A DNA stretch of 42,169 nt from Grimontia marina. Its GTDB lineage: Bacteria; Pseudomonadota; Gammaproteobacteria; Enterobacterales; Vibrionaceae. Where the stretch lies: assembly GCF_900060185.1 (NCBI RefSeq), contig NZ_FIZY01000043.1:1-42169 (forward strand), written 5' to 3'. Below are positions 6,327 to 15,127 of the stretch, piece after piece (the stretch's first letter is position 1; each line of letters opens with the position of its first letter). The translations under genes and the position numbers were made by a program. The notes beneath the pieces are model-generated. The model searched no databases and was not told the origin of the DNA. It saw only the letters and a list, made by a program, of their open reading frames with translations.

Positions 6327-7388
6327 ATGAACAGCATGAAACTGACTGTCATGGCTGCCAGCACCCTTCTGCTGGCTCAAACTGCCAACGCTGAAACACT
6401 CCGCTTACTCACCTGGGGTGGTTACGCACCACAGGAAGTCATTGACCAATTCCAAAAGGAAACCGGTATTGACGTTAAGGTCACCAAGTCTAACAACGAG
6501 GACATGATCTCAAAACTCCGCGCCACCCGAGGCGCAGGCTTTGATCTCGTCCAACCCAGCCAGGATCGCATCACAGGTGCGCAGCGCGACTTCAATATTT
6601 ACCAACCAATCGATCTGTCAAAAATTGACACCAGTCTGCTAATCCCTTCCATGTTGGAAGCGACCAAAAACAATACCGGACTGGAGGGCGCGGTATATGG
6701 CGTTCCTCACATCTGGGGCACCAGCGGTCTGGTTGTCGATACCAAGAGTGCTTCGGGCATCAAAGATTATACGGACCTCTGTAATGATGCCTACAAGGGT
6801 AAGGTTTCCTACCGCCTGAAACGCCCAACTCTTATCGGCTTTGCATTCGCAATGGGTGAAGACCCATTTGCTGCCTACAGCGATCCTGCCAAGTATCAGG
6901 CGATTCTCGATAAAGTGCAGGCCAAACTGATCGAGTGCAAACCGAACGTGAAGGCCTATTGGTCAGGCGGCGATGAGCTGCTGAACCTTGTCAGATCCGG
7001 TGAAGTTGTGGGCGCGATGGCCTGGGATGCGGGCGGCTGGAAGGTGAACCGTGACAATGCCGACATCACCTTTGTGGCACCTGAATCAGGTGCGCTGGGT
7101 TGGATTGACACCTTCGCGATTCCGAGAAAGTCAAAAGCTGTCGATGCTGCTTACAAATGGATTAACTTCGTTAATCAGCCGGAAATTGCCGCCAAAATCA
7201 CCGAATCTGCGGGTAATTTCACTGCTTCTAAAGGTGCAGACAATTTCGTAAATGATACGGCGAAAGCCCAGTTCCAGTCGAGCTTCCCTCAGGCTGATAT
7301 CGACAATATCAAATGGTACCCAACCGTTCCTGCCGGTCTGGAGGAAATGGAAGGTCTGGTGCTGGATCGCGTGAAAGCAGCAAACTGA
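6327..7388 (+). CDS. periplasmic substrate-binding protein of a polyamine-type (PotD/PotF-like) ABC importer
   Basis: The product has 353 residues with a signal peptide cleaved after TANA at about residue 22. The mature start LRLLTWGGYAPQEVIDQFQK is the typical opening of PotD/PotF-like family 1 binding proteins. Later blocks include FDLVQPSQDRI, AVYGVPHIWGTSGLVVDT and VVGAMAWDAGGW, where PotD has its ligand-binding aromatic and acidic residues. The ligand is probably a cationic amine or a related amino compound; polyamines are not certain, because this subfamily also binds other small solutes. The ATG at 6327 has AAAGGG seven bases upstream. It is the first gene of a four-gene operon. Confidence 0.88.
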   Translation: MNSMKLTVMAASTLLLAQTANAETLRLLTWGGYAPQEVIDQFQKETGIDVKVTKSNNEDMISKLRATRGAGFDLVQPSQDRITGAQRDFNIYQPIDLSKIDTSLLIPSMLEATKNNTGLEGAVYGVPHIWGTSGLVVDTKSASGIKDYTDLCNDAYKGKVSYRLKRPTLIGFAFAMGEDPFAAYSDPAKYQAILDKVQAKLIECKPNVKAYWSGGDELLNLVRSGEVVGAMAWDAGGWKVNRDNADITFVAPESGALGWIDTFAIPRKSKAVDAAYKWINFVNQPEIAAKITESAGNFTASKGADNFVNDTAKAQFQSSFPQADIDNIKWYPTVPAGLEEMEGLVLDRVKAAN

Positions 7389-7463
7389 TCACCTCAATGT
7401 ACCCAGACGGTTTGCATCATGCAGGCCGTTTTTCTTCTTTTAAATTTCACAGGCGTTGTTTCT

Positions 7464-8570
7464 ATGTCAGAAAACCCGATTCCCGATCTGGAATGCCGCT
7501 CCCTCAACAAGTCCTTCGGCAGCTTCACGGCAGTGTACAACATCAATGTCACCGTGCCCAAAGGCAGTTTCTTTTCTATCCTTGGCCCGTCTGGCTGCGG
7601 AAAAACCACCCTACTGAGAATGCTGGCCGGTTTTGAACAACCAACGTCGGGTGACATCATCATCAAAGGTAGCCGTGTTAACGACATTGCTCCCAACCGT
7701 CGTCCAGTGAACATGGTGTTCCAGCATCTGGCGCTGTTTCCCACCATGACGGTAGCTGAAAACATTGGTTATGGTCTTCGCCGCCGAAAAACACCGAAGA
7801 ATGAAATAGACAGCAAGGTCGATGAAGTCCTCGCCAGAGTCGGGCTTTCCGGCAGTGGGCCAAAGCAAATATCCCAATTATCCGGTGGACAAAAACAGCG
7901 TATCGCCATTGCGCGCTGTCTGGTTCTCAACCCCGACGTACTGCTGCTTGATGAGCCTTTAGGCGCTCTGGATCTCAAACTCCGCGAGCAGATGAAAGTG
8001 GAGCTCAAGCACCTTCAGCAGGAATTCGGCACCACCTTTGTGTATATCACCCACGACCAGTCGGAAGCACTGGTAATGTCCGATCAAGTCGCCGTGATGA
8101 ATAACGGTCGCTTCGAACAACTCGGTTCGCCACAGGATCTTTATTACTCCCCAGCCACCGCCTTTGTCGCCAAGTTTGTGGGTGAAAACAATCACCGCTC
8201 AGGTACAGTTGCAGACGTTAACGGGCAGACTGTCACCATCACGGGCCAATATGGCGAACGCTTGATGGCCAACGCCAACCAAACGATGAAGGTGGGCGAT
8301 AACGTAGACGTCTTCGTCCGGCCGGAAGCCATCAGCATCGCGCTGCCCGATCAAAAACCACCACAGGCGGAAAACGGGTTTGGTGTGCAGGTAAAAGAAA
8401 TCCTGTTTGACGGCTCACGCAGCCAGTTGGTGGTAGAAAGTGCCTCAAACCAAAATCTTTTTTCGGTGCAGTTGCCACAAACAGAAAGCTTTCGCACTAT
8501 CCGCCCCGGCGATCCGCTGTTTATTCACTGGCAAGCAGCGGTTTCTCGCTGTCTGCCCGTCCAGAGTTAG
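7464..8570 (+). CDS. ATP-binding subunit of a polyamine-type ABC importer (PotA/PotG-like)
   Basis: A 368-residue ABC ATPase. Walker A is GPSGCGKTT (41-49), the Q-loop FQHLALFP (87-94), the signature LSGGQKQR (139-146), Walker B VLLLDEP (159-165) and the H-loop THD. A C-terminal TOBE domain (FVRPEAISIALPD onward) is typical of PotA and FbpC. It energises import by the two permeases that follow. I start it at the ATG at 7464, 75 bases after the binding-protein gene; an upstream in-frame ATG at 7419 would add a hydrophobic 15-residue extension not seen in the family. The ribosome binding site is weak (AGGCG). Confidence 0.9.
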   Translation: MSENPIPDLECRSLNKSFGSFTAVYNINVTVPKGSFFSILGPSGCGKTTLLRMLAGFEQPTSGDIIIKGSRVNDIAPNRRPVNMVFQHLALFPTMTVAENIGYGLRRRKTPKNEIDSKVDEVLARVGLSGSGPKQISQLSGGQKQRIAIARCLVLNPDVLLLDEPLGALDLKLREQMKVELKHLQQEFGTTFVYITHDQSEALVMSDQVAVMNNGRFEQLGSPQDLYYSPATAFVAKFVGENNHRSGTVADVNGQTVTITGQYGERLMANANQTMKVGDNVDVFVRPEAISIALPDQKPPQAENGFGVQVKEILFDGSRSQLVVESASNQNLFSVQLPQTESFRTIRPGDPLFIHWQAAVSRCLPVQS

Positions 8571-8578
8571 GAGGGCAC

Positions 8579-9439
8579 ATGATAGAACGCGGAAACCGTC
8601 TGGCTCTCTACCTGCTGCTGACGCCATTCTTACTTTGGCTGACACTGCTGATCATTTTGCCTCACGTGCAGATGTTCAATATCTCTATTCACGATCGTGT
8701 AGTAGGTGGCGAAAAAGTCCTGAGCATGGATAACTACGCCACCTTCTTTACCGAACCTTTGTATTGGCGAACCTTTGCCCGAACCGCCATCATGTCGCTA
8801 TTGGCCACCGCACTGACGCTGCTGATTGCCTTTCCAGTGGCATTTTACATCGCCAAAGTGTGTCAGGGTAAAACCAAAAGCCTGCTGTTTGTTGCCTGCC
8901 TGCTCCCTTTCTGGGTGAGTGAACTGGTGCGTTCCTATGGTTGGATGATCCTGCTTCGCGAGTCTGGCCTTGTCAGCGGTTTGCTTCAATATCTCGGGCT
9001 TGCAGATCAGCCTGTCGAGCTCCTCTACAATGACGCCACCATCATGCTGGGCTTGGTTTATACCTCCATGCTCTTTATGGTCGTGCCGCTTATTACTACG
9101 CTCGATAGTCTGGATAACAGTCTTATCGAAGCGGCTTATGACCTTGGCGGCAGCAGTTGGGATGTGTTGCGCGAAGTGATGATCCCCCATGCGATGAGCG
9201 GCATTGTTGCTGGCTGCATTGTGGTCTTTATGCTGACGCTGGGTAACTACCTGACGCCAACGCTCCTTGGCGGCAAAGACAGCCTGTGGTTTACCGAACA
9301 GATCTTCACCCAGTTCATCACCCGGTTTAACTGGGAGCAGGGTTCAGCGTTCGGCATTTTGCTGCTCGCACTCTCTTCAATGATGGTGTGGGGCGGGCTA
9401 AAAATAACCCGTCAGTCTTTCGTGAAAACCATGGGGTGA
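8579..9439 (+). CDS. ABC importer permease (PotB/PotH-like)
   Basis: A 286-residue inner-membrane protein with about six hydrophobic segments. The first is at residues 9-27 (ALYLLLTPFLLWLTLLIIL). The EAA-type cytoplasmic loop that contacts the ATPase is visible as DNSLIEAAYDLGGSSWDVLR followed by EVMIPHAMSGIV. AGGAGG stands right before the ATG at 8579, 8 bases after the ATPase stop. It pairs with the next gene to form the heterodimeric channel. Confidence 0.9.
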   Translation: MIERGNRLALYLLLTPFLLWLTLLIILPHVQMFNISIHDRVVGGEKVLSMDNYATFFTEPLYWRTFARTAIMSLLATALTLLIAFPVAFYIAKVCQGKTKSLLFVACLLPFWVSELVRSYGWMILLRESGLVSGLLQYLGLADQPVELLYNDATIMLGLVYTSMLFMVVPLITTLDSLDNSLIEAAYDLGGSSWDVLREVMIPHAMSGIVAGCIVVFMLTLGNYLTPTLLGGKDSLWFTEQIFTQFITRFNWEQGSAFGILLLALSSMMVWGGLKITRQSFVKTMG

Positions 9440-9442
9440 ACC

Positions 9443-10306
9443 ATGATTCCTTCATTGCCCACCAACCGGCCATTCTCACGCATTTATCAGGGATATATTG
9501 CTCTATTTTTTGTGTTCCTGATGTTGCCCCTTGTTGTTGTCGCCGTGTTTGCATTTAACGATAGTCTGTTTCCATCACTGCCTTGGAACGGCTTTACCCT
9601 TTCCTGGTTTTTTGGCGACAGCGAGCCAAAGGTAGGCATATTCAACGACAGGGAACTGACCGACGGTATTGGCGTCAGTTTGTTTGTCGCTATTGCCGTG
9701 ACAGTCTGTTCACTTTTTCTGGCTACCACCAACGCCTTTCTGTTTGAGCGCTTTGACTTTCGCTTTAAAGGGTTTTGCTATGTGTTGCTGTTGTTACCGC
9801 TGGTGATCCCTGGCGTGATTTTAGGGGTATCGATCCTTTTGATGAGTAGCACCATCGCCAATGGCATCGAAGACAGTATTGGGTGGGATATTGAGTGGAT
9901 GCGGCCAGGGTTAGTCTTGGTCGTGTTAGGCCAATTTGCGTTCATCACCACCATCTGTACTTTGGTGATTGCAGCGAGACTACGGAAATTCGATATCAGC
10001 CTGGAAGAGGCCGCTTTGAATTTGGGCGCCACCAAAATGGAAGCGGTGGTCACTATCACCCTGCCATTTTTAAAGCCCGCATTGATTGGGGCGGCGATCA
10101 TTGCCTTTTTGATGTCCTTTGAAAACTTCAACACCACACTGATGTTAGTCGGCTCGGATGCACCGCTAACCATTGCCATGTTCGACCGCCTACGCGAAGG
10201 CTCGACGCCTGTCATCAATGCAGTGTCATTGCTTTTGATGGTCGCTTCGGGTCTTTTGGCACTCGCCAGCATCTGGTTTTCATCGAAGTCAGCAAAAACT
10301 GAATAG
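9443..10306 (+). CDS. ABC importer permease (PotC/PotI-like)
   Basis: A 287-residue inner-membrane protein with six hydrophobic segments (the first around residues 17-37, YIALFFVFLMLPLVVVAVFAF). The conserved loop ISLEEAALNLGATKMEAVVT precedes ITLPFLKPALIGAAIIAFL. The start lies three bases after the stop of the preceding permease, which suggests translational coupling. It is the last gene of the operon, and a strong hairpin terminator follows 25 bases after its stop. Confidence 0.9.
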   Translation: MIPSLPTNRPFSRIYQGYIALFFVFLMLPLVVVAVFAFNDSLFPSLPWNGFTLSWFFGDSEPKVGIFNDRELTDGIGVSLFVAIAVTVCSLFLATTNAFLFERFDFRFKGFCYVLLLLPLVIPGVILGVSILLMSSTIANGIEDSIGWDIEWMRPGLVLVVLGQFAFITTICTLVIAARLRKFDISLEEAALNLGATKMEAVVTITLPFLKPALIGAAIIAFLMSFENFNTTLMLVGSDAPLTIAMFDRLREGSTPVINAVSLLLMVASGLLALASIWFSSKSAKTE

Positions 10307-10331
10307 CCGGAGCAACAAGGTTTTGAAAACA

Positions 10332-10361
10332 AAAACAGCAGCTGTATATGGCTGCTGTTTT
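10332..10361. terminator. bidirectional hairpin terminator
   Basis: An 11-bp stem AAAACAGCAGC/GCTGCTGTTTT with an 8-base loop lies between the convergent permease gene and the DUF2541 gene. A-runs and T-runs on both sides allow it to serve both. Confidence 0.85.
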
Positions 10362-10377
10362 CAGTTTTGTGTGGCAA

Positions 10378-10761
10378 CTAGGTGCGTCCGTAAACTCTCA
10401 CACCCGCCGATGAGTTTTTCGACTCACCGAAAACTTCCAGCTTCTTCACACAACGTTTGTACGGCAGTTCGCGCCAGTCCGTGGTGTCATCTTCTTTGAT
10501 ATTTCGGTAAAAACGGAACGTTTTGGTGTCGCCGTTTTTAAATGTTGCCACCACCTTTCGCAAATACATGTCGCGGTCAGCTTTTACCTGAATAGCATCG
10601 ACACAGCGACAAACCAGCAGTGGAATCGGTGCACCGTAATCAGTGTTTTCAAACACAATCGTGCGACCCAGCGTGATGTCGTCGTCTGCATGCACTGTTG
10701 CACTCGCACCCAATAAGCCCAAAGACAGACAAACCACAGAAAACCAGGATTTCATTTTCAT
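10378..10761 (-). CDS. DUF2541 (YaaI-like) periplasmic protein
   Basis: A 127-residue product with a signal peptide cleaved after TVHA at residue 25. The mature protein matches the plan of Escherichia coli YaaI: LLVCRCVDAIQVKAD, then TFKNGDTKTFRF, IKEDDTTDWREL and RCVKKLEVFGES. Conserved cysteines at CRC and RC could form a disulfide. The function is unknown. It is monocistronic, convergent with the ABC operon, and shares its terminator. Confidence 0.75.
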   Translation of the reverse strand: MKMKSWFSVVCLSLGLLGASATVHADDDITLGRTIVFENTDYGAPIPLLVCRCVDAIQVKADRDMYLRKVVATFKNGDTKTFRFYRNIKEDDTTDWRELPYKRCVKKLEVFGESKNSSAGVRVYGRT

Positions 10762-10867
10762 CTTTCAATCTCTCAATATCGGCCCGTCGCCGAAGGACGC
10801 GGAGTGTAGCGCCCAACGGGAGATGAAAAGACAGGGGAGTGTTAATTTTTCAACAGTGAGAGTGTGG

Positions 10868-12112
10868 CTAACAGGATTGACGCAACGCGCCTACTTTTCG
10901 CTCCAGCAGTTTCCGGGAAGCGTCGTTTGGTGCTGTCTCAATCGCTTGCAGGTAAGCTTCACGAGCGCTACTGAACTCACCAAGCTTCTCCAGCACATGG
11001 GCGCGAGCCGCGTACCAGGGTTGATAGTTTTTTAGCTCGGCGGCCAGCTCATCCATTTTTTGTAAGGCGAGTTCAGGTTGACCGGTTTCGGCCATGGCCA
11101 CAGACCAATTCAGCGCGACAACGGGTGTGGGTTCAAAGTGCCAAAGCGCTCTGTAGAGAAAGGCTATCTGCAGCCAGTCTGGTTTAGGTCGCATCATATG
11201 ACAGTCCGTGATGGCGGCTTTGATTTGAAAAGGGCCAGATTGCCCACGCTCGATGGCGTTTTCAAGGATACTTCTCGCCTCTGTCACTGCATCACTTAAC
11301 CAAAGCGTTTCGTTTTGCTCTTCGACTGGCACCAAAGCCCCCTCGGCATCGATTCTTGCAATCCGCCGGGCATCGGTAAGCAGCATCAAGGCAAGCGCAC
11401 CCTCGATTTCCGGATCGTTCGGGCAAAGGTTGTGCAAAATACGCATCAGAAAAATGCCTTCTTCACATAGGTATCTCGGCCCCTTGTCTTCTGTGACATA
11501 GCCAGTGGTGAAAATCAGGTATATCGTGGACAGCACTGTGTCCAGCCTGTCCGTCCATATCCCTTTTTCGGGAACAGAAAAGCTGATGCCTTTGGATCGA
11601 ATCTTCGCTTTGGCTCGGGACAAGCGCTGTCCCATTGTCTGCTCGTTATCGAGGAAGGCTGCTGCAATCTCTCGGGTCGTTAAATGGCAAACAGTACGCA
11701 GCGTCAACGCAACGCGGGACTTTTCCTCAAGCGCAGGATGGCAACAGGTGAAAATCAATCGCAGGCGTTCGTCAGGGAAGACTTCCGCAACATCTAAACC
11801 CGCTTGTTCTTGTGAGTCTTGGGCGACTAAATCGAGATCGTTTTTTCTCTGAGCTTCGCGTTGGGAGGAACGGATTTGATCTATCCCTTTGTTCAGCCCC
11901 ACTTTCATCAGCCACGCAACCGGATCGCGCGGAATGCCTTCTTGGCTCCAATGCTTGAGAGCAGACATTGACGCTTCCTGCAGCGCATCTTCGCCCAATT
12001 GGAAATCACCGAGTCTGGCAATCAACCCAGACAAAATCCGCCCCCGATCGCGGCGTAATACCTCATCAATGAGATGACCTACCGCGATAGCTTTGGGGGC
12101 GGCGCTCTTCAT
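10868..12112 (-). CDS. ECF42-type RNA polymerase sigma factor with C-terminal TPR extension
   Basis: A 414-residue protein, far longer than a standard ECF factor (~190). Region 2 spans about residues 15-85 (GEDALQEASMSALKHW, DPVAWLMKVGLNKGIDQIR). Region 4 spans about 128-175 (SRVALTLRTVCHLTTREIAA, then MGQRLSRAKAKIR). The motif FTCCHPAL just before region 4 is typical of this group. A long helical C-terminal part ends in TPR-like units (WYAARAHVLEKLGEFSSARE, then AYLQAIETAPND). ECF42 factors have no anti-sigma partner; the C-terminal extension is needed for activity, and the adjacent gene encodes a DGPF protein. Here the ATG lies three bases after the DGPF stop, so the two are one unit. Confidence 0.9.
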   Translation of the reverse strand: MKSAAPKAIAVGHLIDEVLRRDRGRILSGLIARLGDFQLGEDALQEASMSALKHWSQEGIPRDPVAWLMKVGLNKGIDQIRSSQREAQRKNDLDLVAQDSQEQAGLDVAEVFPDERLRLIFTCCHPALEEKSRVALTLRTVCHLTTREIAAAFLDNEQTMGQRLSRAKAKIRSKGISFSVPEKGIWTDRLDTVLSTIYLIFTTGYVTEDKGPRYLCEEGIFLMRILHNLCPNDPEIEGALALMLLTDARRIARIDAEGALVPVEEQNETLWLSDAVTEARSILENAIERGQSGPFQIKAAITDCHMMRPKPDWLQIAFLYRALWHFEPTPVVALNWSVAMAETGQPELALQKMDELAAELKNYQPWYAARAHVLEKLGEFSSAREAYLQAIETAPNDASRKLLERKVGALRQSC

Positions 12113-12115
12113 CTG

Positions 12116-12475
12116 TCAGCTCTCTTGATCAAAGACCAACAAAGGCCGCACCTCAATGGTGCCAAAGTGGGCGACAGGTATCATCTCGGCATATTTCAAG
12201 GCTGCATCCAGATCCGCAACGTCCAGCACGTAATAGCCGCCTAAGTGCTCACGGGTTTCCGCAAAAGGACCATCCATAATTTCCACCTTGCCGGACTTTA
12301 TCCGTAAAGACGTCGCTGTTTCGATATCTTGCAGCCCTTCACCACCCACCAGCACCCCATCTTTCTCATAGGCTTCACTGGTTGCGGCAAATGCGGCCAT
12401 CATTTCATCGAATTCCGGCGTCCCGTATTGAGGCTCTTTATCCGGTGCAGCGTATAGCAGTAGCATGTATTTCAT
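12116..12475 (-). CDS. YCII-related DGPF-domain protein, ECF42 partner
   Basis: A 119-residue small protein beginning MKYMLLLYA, with the name-giving motif as MDGPFAETREHLGGYYVLD in the middle of the chain. YCII/DGPF proteins form small alpha-beta dimers and are the regular genomic partners and probable targets of ECF42 sigma factors; their activity is not established. The ATG at 12475 has AAGGA eight bases upstream; a TTG two codons earlier is less likely. An ECF42-like promoter motif lies at 12514-12540, so the pair is probably autoregulated. Confidence 0.9.
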   Translation of the reverse strand: MKYMLLLYAAPDKEPQYGTPEFDEMMAAFAATSEAYEKDGVLVGGEGLQDIETATSLRIKSGKVEIMDGPFAETREHLGGYYVLDVADLDAALKYAEMIPVAHFGTIEVRPLLVFDQES

Positions 12476-12513
12476 TTCCAAATTCCTTCTTTAATGATGG
12501 TTCTCGCTACAAG

Positions 12514-12540
12514 GACGATCCCAACCCGCAATTTTCGACA
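12514..12540 (-). promoter_or_regulatory. putative ECF42-dependent promoter
   Basis: On the minus strand TGTCGAAA (12540-12533) is followed after 15 bases by CGTC (12517-12514). This matches the -35 TGTCGAA and -10 CG(A/T)C pattern I recall for ECF42 promoters. The start of transcription would lie about 30 bases upstream of the DGPF start codon. The match fits autoregulation of the two-gene unit. Confidence 0.6.
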
Positions 12541-12571
12541 TGTATGGGAAAAAAATTTTGTCACCTGCTGC

Positions 12572-13186
12572 TCAAAAGATTCGCTTAACTTCGGCATACT
12601 CACCGCTGGTGCGTAATATCACCATCACAGTATGGTCATTGCGATTACGGAAAAACCAGCCATGGTTGCCCGTGAATGCAGCCGTTAACACACCTTGATC
12701 TTCGATCGCCCCGCGACCCTTTTCATAGCTGACCGCATGACCATTTCCATCGCCATGTGCGTCAAAATTCACAGCTCCACCTTTGGCTTTCCATTCAAAT
12801 ATCGCTTGCTCTCCCTTATTCATCATCAGCTTCACTTCCGCCCCTTGTCCGGGTTTAAGTGCCAACAGCACCCGATCTTTCCAGACGGGTTTTTCGCCCT
12901 GAAACTCGGTGATAGCAGGTGTTTCTACTTCCTTGATATCTGACGTGACAATTAAGCTATTGGTGGCTTTATCTGCTGCTGCCTCTTGGGCTAACTGCGT
13001 TTTGATATCACCCATCTCTTTAAGCCCTAACACCCGGCCAATACCCGTTGGGTCAATGCCATACTCCGCAGGCAAAATCACTGTCACCAGCAAGAAGATC
13101 GCGATGACAAGCGCAATCAGCGTTGAGCGGATAAGCTGTTTCGACGTGGGTAATTCTGCGCGGGTGGGCATATCGGAGTTATACAT
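12572..13186 (-). CDS. membrane-anchored periplasmic partner of HupE
   Basis: A 204-residue protein with one N-terminal membrane helix (about residues 20-40, IRSTLIALVIAIFLLVTVIL) and a periplasmic remainder. The remainder contains MMNKGEQAIFEWKAKGGAV, AHGDGNGHAVSYEKG and FTGNHGWFFRNRNDHTVMV. His and aromatic residues are frequent, as in metal-handling domains. Homologues are usually annotated only as transmembrane anchor protein and occur next to HupE/UreJ permeases, as here (15-base gap). GAGAAGGAA precedes the ATG at 13186. A role in delivering a metal to or from the HupE channel is an inference. Confidence 0.7.
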   Translation of the reverse strand: MYNSDMPTRAELPTSKQLIRSTLIALVIAIFLLVTVILPAEYGIDPTGIGRVLGLKEMGDIKTQLAQEAAADKATNSLIVTSDIKEVETPAITEFQGEKPVWKDRVLLALKPGQGAEVKLMMNKGEQAIFEWKAKGGAVNFDAHGDGNGHAVSYEKGRGAIEDQGVLTAAFTGNHGWFFRNRNDHTVMVILRTSGEYAEVKRIF

Positions 13187-13201
13187 GTTGAGTTCCTTCT
13201 C

Positions 13202-13906
13202 TTAATGCTGCGCCACAACGTAGCCCGTTAACTGATATCCGATCAGCATAAAACCCAGGCTCATCATCACAACATTGGCGGAGTATGCATGGCGATAGAA
13301 GTGGGTATGCCGACGCCAGAACCCCATCAGAATCAATATCGCGCCCAAAGCCAAGAGTTGACCAAGTTCAACGCCGATGTTGAAAGCTAATAGGTTGGGA
13401 ACCAGTCCATCAGGTGAGATATCGTAATCAATGATTTTGGATGACAAACCAAAGCCGTGACAGAAGCCGAATAGCAAGGTGGCAAGTTTGGTATTCGGCT
13501 GGACGCCAAACCAGCGCTGAAAAGCACCGAGGTTATCCATGGCTTTGTACACCACAGACAAGCCAATAATCGCGTCAATGATGTAGCTGTTGATACCAAT
13601 GTTGAAATAGACGCCCAGCAGCATTGTGGTTGAATGCCCCAAGGCAAACAGGCTGACATAAAGCGCTATGTGCTTTGGTCTGTAGAGAAAGAAGATAACG
13701 CCTAACAGGAAGAGGATGTGGTCGTAACCCGTCACCATATGCTTTGCACCGAGGTACATAAAAGCGAAGATATGTGTGCCTGTGATTTCCTGAATATAAC
13801 CTTTGTCGCCTTCCGCGACGGCGTGCGCAAACGCCTCTGAGCTGCTGATAGCAGCCAAAAACAGCACCACTGTGCTGAACATGATTGAGAGCGGTTTTCT
13901 TTGCAT
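13202..13906 (-). CDS. HupE/UreJ-family metal permease
   Basis: A 234-residue protein with an N-terminal signal-like segment ending near SSSEAFAHA and about six membrane helices. The family motif GAKHMVTGYDHILFLLG (His and Asp residues proposed as metal ligands) is intact, as are ALGHSTTML and GFCHGFGLSSKI, which hold two further conserved His. HupE/UreJ proteins import nickel or cobalt, and related ones are linked to other transition metals. I chose the ATG at 13906, which has GGAAG upstream; the frame stays open 30 codons further up without support. It is followed closely by the membrane-anchored partner, and the Zur-controlled ABC operon ends 194 bases upstream on the same strand. Confidence 0.8.
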   Translation of the reverse strand: MQRKPLSIMFSTVVLFLAAISSSEAFAHAVAEGDKGYIQEITGTHIFAFMYLGAKHMVTGYDHILFLLGVIFFLYRPKHIALYVSLFALGHSTTMLLGVYFNIGINSYIIDAIIGLSVVYKAMDNLGAFQRWFGVQPNTKLATLLFGFCHGFGLSSKIIDYDISPDGLVPNLLAFNIGVELGQLLALGAILILMGFWRRHTHFYRHAYSANVVMMSLGFMLIGYQLTGYVVAQH

Positions 13907-14099
13907 AATTCTTCCGTGATTGTTCCGTTGAAAAAGCAATACGTCGTTTGCTGCCTCTTCGAGATGCCATTTAACCGAGGAGCTTAGCGTCTTCATTTAC
14001 CAAATGGTCAAGAAAACAACAAAACAGTGAGATCGTCGTCATTACAGTTTTTGCGCTCTCAACAGTATTGAGGAAAACTTGACCACATTCTCTATTCTT

Positions 14100-15110
14100 T
14101 CAACGGGCTGGCTTCTTCCACACAAGATAGAGCACAAACAAACCGCCCAAGGCCGCTGTCACAATACCGACTGGCAGTTCCTGTGGTGCCAGAATGGTGC
14201 GGCTAACAAGATCACCAAGGGTTAAGATCACCGCGCCCCACAATGCAATGAGGGGCAACGCGCGCTTGTGGGTCATCCCTGAAAATGGGCGCACCAGATG
14301 AGGCACCATTAATCCCACAAAGCCAACCACACCGGTGAGTGCAACAATCGAAGCTGTACAAAAAGCGCAGCACAGGAATACTTCACTTTGCAGCCTGTGA
14401 ACATTGATACCCAGCGAGTGGGACGTTTGCTCGCTGACAAGCAAGGTATCCAACTCCCGGTATCGCACCAGAATCAGAACCACCAAGCAGAGCACGCCCA
14501 CAGCGGCAAAAATCAGGTTATCCCAACGGGCTAAACCCAGTCCGCCCATCGTCCAGAACAAAATTGAGCTCGCAGCACGTTGGTCACCAGAATAGATAAG
14601 AAAGCTGGTCACAGCACCAAACAAAAAGGAGATGGCTAATCCACACAGGACAATGTTGTTGTCGCCTTGCTTTTTCTGGAGGGAAAAGAGCATCAGCACC
14701 GCTGCGGCTGAGACGATTCCTCCTGCAAATGCAGCAATAGGCAGAGACCATATGCCAAGTGCATCACCAAGCTTGGTAATCACCAATACCGCCCCTGCCG
14801 ACGCACCGGAAGACAAACCAAACAGGAAAGGATCCGCCAAATCATTGCGTGTGGTGGTTTGAAGCAGTGCACCCACCAAGGCTAAACCAGCGCCTGCAAT
14901 CAGTGCGAGTATGGCTCTGGGTAACCTCAAATCCATTAGGATACGGCTTATCATACTGGCGTCGTCTTCGTTGAACGCGCCCAAGCCTATAAGCACCTGC
15001 TCCAAGGAAAGCGGCACAGTTCCAAACTGCAAACTCAACACAAAAGCAATCAGCATGGCACTGATTCCCAGTAGCCATGCTGCGCGATACTTGTTGATTC
15101 CTGCAATCAA
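14100..15110 (-). CDS. FecCD/BtuC-family ABC importer permease
   Basis: A 336-residue membrane protein with about ten hydrophobic helices. Typical FecCD blocks are LRLPRAILALIAGAGLALVG, QTTTRNDLADPFLFGLSSGA, TGVVGFVGLMVPHLVRPFSG and ELPVGIVTAALGGLFVLYLV. The family transports chelated metals or corrinoids. No ATG is suitable; the first possible start is the TTG at 15110, with only a weak ribosome binding site, 17 bases after the binding-protein stop. Expression may depend on coupling to the upstream gene. It is the third gene of the operon ATPase, binding protein, permease. Confidence 0.88.
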   Translation of the reverse strand: MIAGINKYRAAWLLGISAMLIAFVLSLQFGTVPLSLEQVLIGLGAFNEDDASMISRILMDLRLPRAILALIAGAGLALVGALLQTTTRNDLADPFLFGLSSGASAGAVLVITKLGDALGIWSLPIAAFAGGIVSAAAVLMLFSLQKKQGDNNIVLCGLAISFLFGAVTSFLIYSGDQRAASSILFWTMGGLGLARWDNLIFAAVGVLCLVVLILVRYRELDTLLVSEQTSHSLGINVHRLQSEVFLCCAFCTASIVALTGVVGFVGLMVPHLVRPFSGMTHKRALPLIALWGAVILTLGDLVSRTILAPQELPVGIVTAALGGLFVLYLVWKKPAR

Positions 15111-15127
15111 TCTAGTTGCTTTCTAGG

